Of a stretch of 64,000 bases of DNA, positions 16,976 through 29,078 are shown piece by piece. Position numbers and translations under genes: made by a program. Within the stretch, counting starts at the first letter, position 1. Each line of letters starts with the position of its first letter. Below the pieces are notes generated by a model. It searched no databases. It was not told where the DNA came from and saw only the letters and a list, made by a program, of their open reading frames with translations. Location of the stretch: contig NC_068560.1 of the NCBI RefSeq assembly GCF_022201045.2, positions 37,039,001 to 37,103,000 on the forward strand, in the 5' to 3' direction. This DNA is from Citrus sinensis (taxonomy: Eukaryota > Streptophyta > Magnoliopsida > Sapindales > Rutaceae).

Positions 16976-19543
16976 TTACTTCAAAAAATTGAAGCGAGAT
17001 GGTCTTGCGGTTCTTACATTTCCAAGCCAGTGTTGCATATGGACTCCAATGGCATCCAAGTAGAAGCTGCTCCTGCCATGGAACCCAACAACCTTTCCTT
17101 CTGTTGTAGTTGAGGTGAAAAATGTTCCAACTTCCTCACCAAATGGACCATACTTGCCTCTACTTGTGTAGAATGTCAGAGACCTTATAACTTTGGGCCT
17201 CTCATCTTTGCTTATGGGCCCATAATACCCAGATATGCATGTCAGCACTTCATGCGGGTACTCCAATTTTATCTGCAGAATTCATCACATATTAACATAA
17301 TCAATCGAAGTAACTAACTATTTTTGAAATTTGATTAAGATGTTAATCTAATCATTACCCGGTGCGTGTAGGTTCCTCCATTTCCTCCATGTTTTACAGA
17401 CCAAATGAATTGCCCATTTCGGTCATATTCAATTTGAATTGAGTGTACAGCTTCTGCCCTTGTCACAAATATTTGCTTAATCCCAGAAAACACTCCATCA
17501 TCCCATGCCCTGCCTCCATCTCCACCCCAGGGACCAGGTCCGCATGGAGCTGGTTCTTTGATCACCCCGCATGCAACCTGAGGCAACTAACAATTAGTTA
17601 CGGAACTTAATTAACCAGCAGATTTAACTTGTAATTAACAAGATTATATACCTCTTCAGGTACTCCTTGCTTTGCAACTAGTAGTTTGTTAGACCACTGA
17701 GGATTATCAATCTCAGCTATAGGTGTGTCAGCTCTGACAATTGCGTTGGAAACAGGATGCGTAGCAGGTGTTACCATCCCCACCTTTACATAGACACCGA
17801 TGGCATCCAGGAAAAGACCATCCCTCCCATGGAATCCAACGATTTTTCCTTCTCCTATTTTGTTGGAAAATGATTGTCCTTGTTCCTCCCCGAATGGCCC
17901 GTGCTTCCCTTTGGTAGTATGAAAAGTAAGAGACCTGATGATATTTGGTCCCATGTACATCAAAGGACCATATGTTCCTGTTATCTGCGTTAGTATTTCG
18001 TACGGATAATCAAAGATTACCTGCCAAATAGCGCCAAAAAGAAGCAAAAATTTTGTGAATATTTAATCTTGTTATATTTTAAACAAGCTGTTTGTAACTC
18101 TTATGAAAGGTGTAACTTATATTGGTTATACAATACCCTGTCATGTCTGAATCCTCCAGTGCCTCCATGTTTGCTTCCCCATACAGCCTTTCCATCTTGA
18201 TCATAACAAACTTTCATAGATACAATTCCAACATTTCTGGACAAATTTATTTGCCTAATGCCTGTATAGGTTCCATCATTGAACATGGATCCACCGGTGC
18301 CACCCCAGGGTCCATAGGTTATTGCACCGTCAACTTTAGGGGGCACCTTTCCACCACCACGCTTCTGAAATTAAACAAGAAACAATGATAGAAAACCAAA
18401 TTGATATATCTTTGCGCAACGAACAAAAAAATAAAGTTAACGCAATACATATTTCACCTTATCCTTTTCATCATCACTGGAGTCATCAGAACTAGAACTA
18501 GAACTAGAACTTTTCTTTTGCTTAGAAACCTCGACTGGCAGGGTCTTGCGAAAGGAATCCTTTTGCTTAGAGACTACGCTTGGCAGGGAATTGCCAAAAG
18601 AATCCTTTTGCCTCACGGCCAGAACAATATCATAGTTTTCGCCCACACTCCCTTGTACCAGCGAGTAGCCAGTTTTTTCATTTTGAGTGGTATAATAGTT
18701 TTGCGTCTGAAGCATGGCCTTGGTGTTGGAGGAGACTTTTTTCACTACAGACTTCAAATAAATGCCAATTGCATCCAAATACCAACCGCACCTGCCATGG
18801 AAACCAACAATCTTGCCTCCCGTCATGGGGAAAGAAAAATATGTTCCTTGTTCAACACCGAATGGTCCATATGTTTTTCTGTTGCTTTGAAATGTCAGTG
18901 ATCTCACAAATACCGATCCTCGATCATTTGTGGCACCATAGTGTCCATGGACTGAAGTTAGGAACTCGTCTGGGTCATCAAGCTTAACCTGTAAATGGTC
19001 AAAATAGCAGTTGCAAAAATCATTAAGGGATGAGATTTGACAAAGTTAAATGGACATTACCTGAAGACAATTCATGTACAGGTTTCAGAATGTAACAATA
19101 ACCTTTGACAAAATTCAACAATTTTACGCGCATTTATTCTTGCTTATGCTTCAGAAAACGAGCATATATATATATATATATATGCATGATATGAAAAGTT
19201 AACTAGATGCTTGGGTGGGTGTGGACTAACCTGGTCGAACTTGGTGCCCCCATTTCCTCCATGCTTTTCAGACCAACAGGAGCCACCTTTGTTATCGTAC
19301 TCAATCTGGATGGAGTCGATGCCGGCTCCATGAGCTATCACCAGCTGCCTCACTGTCGTGTGAACTCCATCGTCCCAACGAGTACCGTTCTGACCTCCCC
19401 ATGGTCCAACCGCTATTGGTTTTTTGTCGCTATCCTCGAAACTCTGCGACAACATGTATCATCCAATTAATGTATGTAACGTTTATCAATAAGCCATATA
19501 GCTGAAATCATATCAAAATCACATAATATAAGGTTATTACCAT
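16976..19543 (-). CDS. three-domain jacalin-related lectin
   Basis: Mannose/glucose-type jacalin lectin of 619 residues, probably cytosolic because there is no signal peptide. Exons in reading order are 19543-19541 (only the ATG), 19443-19231, 18988-18458, 18364-18137, 18020-17652, 17577-17359 and 17272-16976, all phase 0. An intron directly after the start codon and two exons per domain are typical of the family. Each domain opens with GPWGG (residues about 14, 267 and 467) and ends in the sugar-binding loop: CGWYLDAIG, DGLFLDAIG and SSFYLDAIG. Between domains 1 and 2 (about residues 185-250) is a linker with a 15-residue repeat (QKDSFGNSLPSVVS, QKDSFRKTLPVEVS) followed by eight serines and an acidic DDSSDDEKDK tail. 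Defence-related carbohydrate recognition is the usual family role; no substrate can be read from the sequence. A related gene lies at 32311-35509. Confidence 0.92.
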
Positions 19544-20305
19544 CTTTCAATATTGAACAAAGACTAAGCAAAGCCCAGAAGAACAAGCTTGAGGAATCTG
19601 TTGAATGCTGCTGTGAATTCTCGGGAAGAATAACATGCATTTATCGAAGCAAAAAAGAATGTTTACTTATGATTATTTTTTATTTATTTATATTTATATT
19701 TTTTGAAATGAAATATAGATTCAGAATTGTGCAGAAGAAGCTAATTCTGTTCTGTTTACCACTACCAAAGGCAACAAATCAAAGGGCATAGAATCAGATC
19801 CCAGATAATCATCTAAAAGAGCTTTATATCTTGCCAGAGAAGTTGTACGCATTTCAACAATTAGAGATCCTTTATTCGCTTTTCTAGTACTATAAATTCT
19901 TCATGGTGCGTTATTATGAAAATATGAATAAATTATCTAACAAAAATCTTCTTTATACTAGATTTCAAGATTTTTATACGCCCTGAATTCATATGTCATT
20001 TGATATGGGTGTCACGTGTTGCTCCGGTCCCTGGAGAATACAAGGCTATAATTTCAGTAACAAAATGGAAGTACGTAGCAGTAAGCATCCGACATCTGCA
20101 CAAGTAACGTCAACAGAAGCTTTTTCCCGCAAATCATAAACGCGTTCATGGCACTACAGAAACTCCTGGAGTAAAAAGACAGTGAATTCTGAATTGTTGC
20201 TTATTTCCTCCGAAGAAAAGATTTTTCACTTTTTATAACTTTTATGGTTGGCATATTAGATATGCGGTCTTAATAGAATCTTCCAAAAATGGATGTCTCT
20301 ATTGG
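19544..20305. promoter_or_regulatory. upstream region of the first jacalin lectin gene
   Basis: Contains the presumed 5' untranslated exon, which ends at the ATG next to the donor at 19540, and an AT-rich stretch at 19675-19700 that could hold the minus-strand TATA element. The retrotransposon inserted 768 bp upstream of the ATG. No gene is present here. Confidence 0.45.
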
Positions 20306-20310
20306 AATAT

Positions 20311-21282
20311 TGATGGTTGTCGAAACCAACAAAAATAAATTCTTACTCTAAATAAATTGTGTGTAGTGATTGAGCAGGGTTGTGTCCACAGAGATCGGTA
20401 ATTATTTAAATCATTTTAAAACGCAAAACATAAAATGAGAGTTTTGTTGACAATAATAAAAATCAAATTAAAATAACAAGAATGCAAATTAAAGTTGTAA
20501 TTCAAATTGGAGAAAGTTCTGGTTGAAGGAATTAACTCAGCTTGATTCGACTACTGATCATTGATTCAAATATAGATTTTTATTACCCATGAATAGACCG
20601 GTTATAGCTACTGAGACCTTCTAATAGCCAATCTCTCCTTAACTAGTCGATAACCAAGGTACGACCGTTGGTTATTTCCCTAATCAATAGACAACTCTAG
20701 ATACGATCATATGATTTAATCAATTGACAGCCTGAAAAACCAGAGAGACCCAAATCCTAATCAACACATATGATGATTCATTTAAATTAAATTGTTTATT
20801 CTCACAACACAACTCTCTGCTATGTTATTTGTCACAAACATTAAATTCTTCATATGATGAATCCTTTAATTGACAATAGATTAAGTTGATAATTAAATAG
20901 TAGCCAATTACCTAATTAACAAACATAATCATGAAAATAATTCAGAGAATAAACAAATACCCAAAAAGTAATAAAACAATTAACGCACAAGAAATATCTC
21001 ACAGTAGTGATGAATCAAAGCTTCATTATCCTTCAACTAGAAAAATAAGTTTAGTTCTTCATAGAGAGAAGAGAAAAATTAGATCTATGATTTCTTTCTT
21101 TTCTCCAAAATCCCCCTCTTTCACAATAAATTCCTCCCTTAAATACATTCTCTCTCTCTCCTCTTTTAGAGTTTTATTTAAAATAAAATACTAAATATTA
21201 AATTCGTAATTACAAAAATAGCCAAAATTACAAAACACGTTAAACTAAAAACTGCAGATTCGCAGTTGACAGCACGCGCCCA
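20311..21282 (-). repeat. 3' LTR, truncated
   Basis: Aligns with the right-hand LTR from its outer end up to the shared GCGCCCA. The right LTR continues for another 209 bp (27157-27365), but here unrelated internal sequence begins at 21283. In element sense the start of U3 and the polypurine tract are lost. Confidence 0.9.
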
Positions 21283-23433
21283 TTTTCATAAGATAGAATA
21301 AGAACATTCAACCACCAAGAAGATCCATTCAAAATTCAAGTGCAACAAGATTTAATAACCCTCTCAATAACTTCACTCCATGCACTCAAAGTGTTTAGGG
21401 TGTCATTTATCCACTCAAATCAAATCAAAGAATGCTATTACCATAAGCTTGCTCATATATCACATATCAATCCACAAAACATGAATAAAATGCAAAAATC
21501 TAAGGGTCTTAAAAGGGTTATAATGGGGTTAAATAGGTGAAATGAAAAATAAAGGTCTACGAAAAAAAAAGAGATCAAAACGAGAAGAATGAACTCATTG
21601 AATGAACTTATGATATCAAAATGCTTATTTTTACTCAAGTCACCAAGAATGTAAACATATTTTTTTTTATTTTTTCTTTTTCTTTTTTTTTCTTGTTTTG
21701 TTTTTGTTTTTTTTTTGTTTTGTTTTTTAATCAAACAAAAGAAACGAACCTTGCACAATTTAATTCAAGCATAATGCTTGTTGATCTAATTGAGAAACTT
21801 TAATACAAGGTAGAAAAAGCAACAAAAGATATCCACACAATGAGTCCAAAAATCTCCTTAAATTGAGGCTCAAAAAAAAGAAAAATGGTTAAGTACACGG
21901 AGAGAATTAGATGGGTAATGGTTAAGGCTCAAACAAAGGTAGTAAATAAAGGTCTTCGAGTAGAGAAAAAGGAAAATGCGAGAATAGAAAAATGGTAAAT
22001 GGTTTGCCCTTATCATTTTAATGCATAAAATCCCGTAATATGGCTTCAACATGCATAACAAAGCAAGTTCTAGAATAAACAAACTAGTATTGATATTCAC
22101 ATAACAAAAATAATTAGAGCAAAGTGGTTGCTCATAGGCTCAAATCATCACAAAGTTGGTAAATTTGCCATCAAATCATGTACACTCTTCAAATGAATCA
22201 ACCATCAATAGTGGTGTAGAATGAAAAGAAGGTATGAGTGAGATATAAAAGAAAAGGTAAAAAAAATAATAAGCGAAAAAGATGTATGTAGTAAAAAAAA
22301 TTGAAAGATAAAATGTGAGTGATGAAATAATATGATAGAATATATATATATATATATATATGTATGTAAATAATTTGAGATAGATGGGAAAAGAGTAGTG
22401 AGAGAGAAAGGAAAAGAAAACTAATAATATATAAAGCATACTAACTCCAAAATCATTTAAGGATGAGTAGAGTGAAAATAGATGAGTAGAGTGAAAATAC
22501 TACTTCCAGACATCAATAATGCAAAAATCCCTCCCCCACACCCAAGAACTTACATTGTCCCCAATGTAAGATAATCAAAGCTCACATAAAAATTAAAGCG
22601 TAAGGATAAAAGATTAAAGGCAAAAACTTCCCTGAATTGTGAGCTTTGATCCTCATAACGTCTATGAGCTTGGCGGGAATGGTGGGATAAATCCCACTCT
22701 TGAAGTATGCAGCCAAATTCTGCCCCATCTTGTCACGGATTTCGATTCACGCGGCTGGAATGCAGGTCGTAGGCTGGTTGTGGACTATTGCTGCTCGACT
22801 GGAGCTTGCGGGTACACGGTTGCTAGTTCAGTTGCGCACGGATGGTTGTGCTGCGCGGGTTGGTGCTGGTTGTGTTGCACGTGCGGGGTGGTGCGTTTTC
22901 CGGCGGGCTGGTTTGCTGTTGGTATGCTGCAAGCGGCTGGAGAAGAAAACAAGTTCTGGAAAATTAGGGATTTTGTGAACAGTAAAAAAAATTTTTTTTG
23001 GACAGTGATTTTTTGAATTTTTTTTATAAATAAATAAATATATATATAAAAGAAAGAATAAAAGAAAATCTCTTTTTTTCATTTTTTAAAATAAATAAAT
23101 AGAAAAACAAATAAAATAAAATAAATAAATAAATTTTTTTTTGTGATGAATCACTTTGAGACACCAAAAATTTCAGAAATACTTTTTTAATAAGCACGTG
23201 GGCACGCCTTGAAACTATTTTACTTTAAAAATTACAGAAGTACTTTTTAGTTAAGACGTGGGCACGCCTTATCAAAAATTTTCTTCTTGCCAAAATAAGC
23301 AAACACATTATTTAAAAAAAAATCTAAATCAAAATTAAAAGAAGATATAACAAAAACCAAAATAAATAAATCATTTGGGTTGCCTCCCAAAAAGCGCCTT
23401 TATTTTATGTCTTTGGCTAGACATATTTATGCA
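21283..23433 (-). other. non-coding 3' internal region of the retrotransposon
   Basis: About 2.1 kb between the integrase remnant and the truncated LTR. It contains a long T-rich tract (21660-21728), a (TA)n run (22340-22361), a GC-richer block (22735-22950) and a 60-bp imperfect duplication around 23150-23270 in which GGCACGCCTT recurs at 23201 and 23261. Athila elements often carry a non-conserved or env-like region at this place. No env-like protein is visible here. Confidence 0.6.
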
Positions 23434-23877
23434 TCAATCTCCATAATTGGGACTCTTGAGAGCCACATCCTCCACAATATTCACCGAAAAACCTTCATAA
23501 AAAGGTTTTAAACGATGACCATTAACCTTAAAGGCTTTATCAGAGGTTGGACTCTGAATCTCAACTGCACCATGAGGAAAAACATTAGTAACAATAAAAG
23601 GTCCAACCCAGCAAGAACGTAATTTACCCGGAAAAAGTTTAAGCTTAGAATGAAAAAGAAGAACTTTTTGACCAACAGAGAACTCATTTCTCAAAATCAT
23701 TCTATCATGAAATGTTTTCGTCTTTTCCTTGTAAAAAACTTCCTGCACTATAGGGTTAATAACATCCATAGAAAATACCGAATGTTTCTCACTAGGATAT
23801 TTCATGGCATCATTCATATTGAATTCTATAACCTCTCCATCAAACTCCATAGTGAGAGTCCTTTTATGTACATCCAT
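23434..23877 (-). pseudogene. integrase C-terminal remnant fused to protease tail
   Basis: Reading frame whose second half ([40 protein letters not shown] and [10 protein letters not shown]) is the C-terminal region of a gypsy integrase. Its first half ([19 protein letters not shown] onward) is the post-protease segment. The join after [11 protein letters not shown] marks a deletion of reverse transcriptase, RNase H and the integrase catalytic core. Confidence 0.85.
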
Positions 23878-24022
23878 TTTAGTCCTATAGGGTTAATAAC
23901 ATCCACAGAAAATACCGAATGTTCCTCACTAGGATATTTCATGGCATCATTCATATTGAATTCTATAACCTCTCCATCAAACTCCATAGTGAGAGTCCTT
24001 TTATGTACATCCATTTTAGTCC
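23749..24022. repeat. 137-bp tandem duplication at the pol deletion junction
   Basis: Two adjacent copies, 23749-23885 and 23886-24022, differ at about two positions. 137 is not a multiple of three, so the duplication also breaks the reading frame between the protease and the integrase remnant. Confidence 0.93.
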
Positions 24023-24758
24023 TAGCAGTCTTAAGAAAAAGTCTTCCTAGCAAAATTAGGACAGAATTAGAGGAGTTATCATCTTCCATATCAAGTACAT
24101 GAAAATCTGCGGGAAAAACCAACTCATTAACTTGTACTAAGACATTTTCTAATACCCCACCAGGATATGCATTAGACCTATCAGCTAGTTGAATTATCAC
24201 GCCAGTTTCTTTCAATGGACCAACATTCAAAGATGAATAAATGAAACGAGGCATGACATTAATAGAAGCTCTTAAATCTAACAAAGCATTTTCAATTCTA
24301 ACACTACCAATTTTACAAGGGATAGTAAACATACCTGGATCCTTGCACTTAGGAGGTAGTTTCTTTTGAAGAACTGCTGAAACATTCTCCCCCATGTGAA
24401 CTTTTTCATCTTCTCTTAATTTTCTCTTAGAGGTGCACAGTTCCTTAAGGACTTTAGCATATCGAGGTATTTGTTTTATAGCATCTAATAAAGGAATATT
24501 TACCCCAACCTTGCGAAATGTCTCAAGGATGTCTTTCTCTTGTTCCCCCTTCTTGGATTTTGCAAATCGGCTTGGAAAAGGAGGAGGTATCACAATAGGT
24601 AAGAGTTTCGCTCTGGTGGGTTGCGCATCTTGAGATTTAGGCATCAATTCATTCTTCTCAAGCTCATCTTCTACATGCTTTGTCACTTTCTTACTAAGCT
24701 CTTGCAACTCCTTCCCACTTCTAAGGATGACAGCACTAACGTTTTGCTTTGGATTCAC
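23886..24758 (-). pseudogene. retrotransposon aspartic protease region
   Basis: Begins NPKQNVSAVILRSGKELQ, the segment that links gag to protease in Athila-like elements. The protease body follows: IPCKIGSVRIENALLDLRAS, then NVMPRFIYSSL and VLILLGRLFLKTA. The catalytic motif, normally DLGAS, reads DLRAS, so the glycine next to the active aspartate is lost. The frame differs from gag by one base and then runs into the 137-bp duplication. Confidence 0.85.
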
Positions 24759-24762
24759 TCAG

Positions 24763-26008
24763 ATTGTGAAGGCAATTTTCCTAATACTTGAGACTCCAGA
24801 CAACTCACTGTAGTCGCCAATTGACTCATTTGGTTCTCCAAGTTCTGAATGCTTGCTGTAGTTGCCTGCTGAAATTGTTGAGTGTTAGTCGCAAGCGATT
24901 TAACAATTTCTTCAAGAGATATACCTCACTTGGAGTTTGACAGTGGATGTGCTGGTTGTCTGAGTGGATATTGTTGTGGGAATCCTGACGGTCTAACTCC
25001 ATAGCTGAAGTTGGGATGATCCTTCCATCCCGGATTGTATGTTTGTGCATAAGGATCATACCTCCTCTGAGGCATGCCTGGAAATCCTCCAACTGCATTG
25101 GCTTGTTCAACGAGTTCTTCTTGAAGTGTAGGACACATATCAGTTGAATGACCCATATTGTAACAAATGCCACAAGTCTTCACCTGTTGCACATTACCTA
25201 TAACAAACTTTTCCACAAAAGAAGTAATTTTATCTAAACGTTGTTCAATAGAAGAAATATTTACCTCATTCACCTTCTTTGAAGTGAGATATTGCCTGCT
25301 GCCAAATTGTTGTGCGTTGGCATCCATATTTGATATCATCTCCCTTGCTTGAGTAGGGGTCTTGTTCACCAACATTCCTCCACTAGCAGCATCTATCATA
25401 CTCCTACCCATCAATGACAGTCCTTCGTAAAAATATTGAATAAGAAGTTGATCAGAAATTTGATGCTAAGGACAGCTGGCACATAATTGTTGGAATCGGT
25501 CCCAATACTCATACAAAGTCTCCCCAGGAAGTTGTCTAATCCCACAAATGTCTTTTCTAATGTTGGCAGCTCTTGAAGCAGGAAAGTACTTTTCGAGGAA
25601 CTGCTTCTTCAAATCATTCCACGTTGTAATCGATCCAGAAGGCAAGTAGTACAACCAATCTTTAGCTAACCCATCTAAAGAGAACGGAAAAGCACGCAGC
25701 TTAATCTGCTCTTCAGTCACGCCGTGTGGCATCATACTTGAACACACAACATGAAACTCCTTAAGATGTTTATGAGGATCTTCACCTGTAAAACCATGAA
25801 ACTTGGGTAATAAATGAATAAGACCGGACTTTAATTCAAAATTTACCTCCAAGTCTACATATTGAATGCAGAGTGGTTGCTGATTCAAGTCTGGTTCAGC
25901 TAACTCTCTAAGAGTTCTTTCTACAGGTGCAGCTCTATCCATCACTTGTTCTTTCGAATCGCTAGATGATTCAACTAAATCAGGCACCGTATCTGTTTCA
26001 GAAAGCAA
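24763..26008 (-). pseudogene. retrotransposon gag, interrupted
   Basis: The capsid-like part (FHGFTGEDPHKHLKEF, FPFSLDGLAKDWLYYLP, WNDLKKQFLEKYFP and LPGETLYEYWDRF) matches the Retrotrans_gag family. It is followed by a CCHC-type knuckle, CGICYNMGHSTDMC. In-frame stops lie at 25466-25468 and 24926-24928, and a one-base loss near 24762 shifts the frame into the protease region. Confidence 0.88.
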
Positions 26009-26161
26009 AGGTGACGAGGATCGTTACTTAGCTCGCTTCGTCTGCTGTCTCAGCTGGCGAGCTGTCTTCTCAATTTCAGGATCAAATGAAAGTGTACCTG
26101 TACGAGAAGAACGAACCATACACCAAGTAAAACGTAAAAATGATTAAATAAACGATACCAA

Positions 26162-26179
26162 TCCCCGGCAACGACGCCA
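26162..26179 (-). other. primer-binding site, complementary to tRNA-Asp 3' end
   Basis: 18 bases six nucleotides inside the 5' LTR. The minus-strand sequence TGGCGTCGTTGCCGGGGA pairs with the 3' end of plant tRNA-Asp at 17 of 18 positions (recalled tRNA sequence). Its place and orientation confirm that the element is transcribed from the minus strand. Confidence 0.85.
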
Positions 26180-26184
26180 AAATT

Positions 26185-27365
26185 TGATGGTTGTCGAAGC
26201 CAACAAAAATAAATTCTTACTCTAAATAAATTGTGTATTGATTGAGCAGAGTCGTGTCCAAAGAGATCGGTAATTATTTAAATCCTTTTAAAATGCAAAA
26301 CATAAAATGAGGGTTTTGTTGACAATAATAAAAATCAAATTAAAATAACAAGAATGCAAATTAAAGCTGTAATTCAAATTGGAAAAAGCTCTGGTTGAAG
26401 GAATTAACTCAGCTTGATTCGACTACTGATTATTGATTCAAATATAGATTATTATTACTCATGAATAGACCGGTTATAGCTACTGAGACCCTCTAATAGC
26501 CAATCTCTCCTTAACTAGTCGATAACCAAGGTACGACCGTTGGTTATTTCCCTAATCAATAGACAACCCTAGATACGATCATAGGATTTAATCAATTGAC
26601 AGCCTGAAAAACCAGAGAGACCTAAATCCTAATCAACACATATGATGATTCATTTAAATTAGATTGTTTATTCTCACAACACAACTCTCTGCTATCTTAT
26701 TTGTCACAAACATTAAATTTTTCATACGATGAATCCTTTAATTGACAATAGATTAAATTGATAATTAAATAGTGGTCAATTACCTAATTAACAAACATAA
26801 TCATGAAAATAATTCAAAAAATAAATAAATACCCAAAAAGTAATAAAACAATTAACACACAAGAAATATCTCACAGTAGTGATGAATCAAAACTTCATTA
26901 TCCTTCAACCAGAAAAATAAGTTTAGTTCTTCATAGAGAGAAGAGAAAAATTAGATCTAGGGTTTCTTTCTTTTCTCTAAAATCTCCCTCTTTCACAATA
27001 GATTCCTCCCTTAAATACTCTCTCTCTCTCTCTCCTCTTTTAGAGTTCTATTTAAAATAAAATACTAAATATTAAATTAGTAATTACAAAAATAGCCAAA
27101 AATACAAAACACGTTAAACTAAAAACTGCAGATTCGCAGTTGACAGCACGCGCCCACTCCTTATCAACAAAGTTCTTCTGTTGCTCATAATTTCTCCAAG
27201 AGAACAATCATCCTTAAACATCATATTGTAGCTCAATTTTATCACAAATCAATAGAATTGCACCTACAAAAGTAAAACACAAGTAAATCACTATTATTAA
27301 GTGCAAAATATCGATATTAAGATAAGTAAACAATGTAAAATTAGTGCATAAATTACACTCTAACA
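26185..27365 (-). repeat. 5' LTR, full length
   Basis: 1181 bp from TG to CA on the plus strand. It is a full-length counterpart of the solo LTR at 10930-12124 and flanked on its outer side by AATAT. Confidence 0.92.
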
Positions 27366-27370
27366 AATAT

Positions 27371-29078
27371 CTATGATCTTGTCACCTAAATGAAATTACT
27401 TTTTTTCCACGTCACTGTTTAGAATATGATTAATTCCATTCATTGTCCCGTACTTGAATTGAGTCACAGCGAGCTGCCCGTGAGGTACCACAATCCTCAA
27501 TTTCAGCATAAACCAAGAATTTTTTGAGAACAAGATTTAAGTCTAAAAATTTTAACTTTTGACCTGCAGACATTTCACATTTGACACTTGAGAGGGGCTC
27601 ATATTCCGTCTGAAGTTTCAAAGCTTTGGAATGTCCATGTACTTGTCTTTCTATACTCATATTTATGCCATTATCGTGAAAATTCCTAAATTTAGCACAC
27701 AAATGTAATTCCTTCACCATTGATTCAGTGCTATATGCAATGCACAAGCCACAAGCATCTTCTACTTATTCTGCTGCCAGCTAACGTGGACCTGGGAATG
27801 GCATCTTCCCATCGGTTGAGAAGATACAATTATTTAAATGGCAAGCTCTCACCTGCTACAAATTCTAAGTCTGTTAACACAGTTGAGCTCTCTTCATAAT
27901 CATTTTTACACTCCTAATTTCACTAGAAAATAACAGAAAAGCCCCTCTAACTCTTACTTCCATATTCACCGTTAAATAACAGCAACCGTATGAATGTTTT
28001 TCATATACACATCAATTTGCTTGAATTTCATTGTCAAACATTGACTTCTTGATGGTTCTAGGTTAGAATGATCAATTAGTACAGAAACTCCTCCACATCA
28101 TCCAGTTAAAAGAAGAAAAATAAGTCCACAAGAATGTGACTCTCCAACTACAGGGCATTATATTCCTGCGAGACATACAAGTACTACCCCTTTTGAGACT
28201 GTTGATAAGCTAATAGCACTTTTAGCATCCTAATGGCTATCTACAATAGCCAATTATCTGACTCACGCCTCAGGGGTAATTGAAGTTCACCTGTTCAAGC
28301 AAAACAAAATCGAATATCGATGACACTCAGCAGATATTGTAGAAAAAGCAAGCAGTAGCACTAAACATGTACAGGAATAGCTTGTCATACAGAATACCTG
28401 TAAAAAGATCAATGGCGAAGGCTTTTGGCAAGTAGCTAAATGCTCGTAGAAGATATGGGAGTATGCGACTATTTTGAGCACAGGATCAAGTGAACAATGA
28501 CCCTTTTCCACCAACAAACCGTTCTTATGAGACTCTGCGAATCGAATTCACAGAAGAGCAATGATTTGCATTCTCATAGGTTTGAGCTTGTTCTATGAAC
28601 CTGTGAAAGATTAATAATACTATAATTGCTATGAAAATAGAACATAGGAGCTACCCAACAAGCATATCAATCTGACTTTTGCAAAAAGGAAAATGAAACA
28701 TTTGCCATACCGTAACTTTAACTACTATAAAATACGAAATATTAAAAAAAAAAGGTATACCTGTCAATAAATTGGACTAGCATGGGATAGAAGGATAACT
28801 CATCGGCAGCAACTGCCAAGTAATTACCATTAGATCACCAATCCAGCTGAATACCACTGGTTATCTAAAACATGAAATACAATATAATCACTTATAAAGT
28901 TTCAGATAAAGCGATTCAATATTTCATGGAAGGAATCAGGTACCCAAAAAAAATTTCAAGAAAAACTGCTTCACCTGCATGCCATTGCTTAGATATACGG
29001 CAGCTTGGGTGATGTGATTTTCTGATATATTGAACAAGCCACCCTGATAGCACTGAAAGCTATCTTAAAAACAATACT
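27371..29078. other. 3' flank of the PPR gene
   Basis: No gene is supported. Open frames at 27430-27747 and 28287-28517 (-) show no family similarity. The region may include spliced 3' untranslated sequence of the PPR transcript, which the sequence alone cannot settle. Confidence 0.4.

Larger units (their letters stand above)
20311..27365 (-). mobile_element. defective LTR retrotransposon, Athila-like gypsy
   Basis: 7.06-kb element flanked by the 5-bp target duplication AATAT (20306-20310 and 27366-27370). Read on the minus strand the order is 5' LTR (27365-26185), tRNA-Asp primer site, gag, aspartic protease, integrase C-terminus, long non-coding 3' region and 3' LTR (21282-20311). Reverse transcriptase, RNase H and the integrase core are absent. 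Gag carries stops and a frameshift, and the 3' LTR lacks about 209 bp of its 5' end. The element can no longer move unaided. Gag and the integrase tail resemble Athila-group gypsy elements, and the tRNA-Asp primer fits that group. It sits between the first jacalin lectin and the PPR gene. Confidence 0.93.

Noticed and set aside
19165-19185. TA dinucleotide run in a lectin intron, also near 22340, 40700 and 63241
   Set aside because: Ordinary plant microsatellites with no sign of function.
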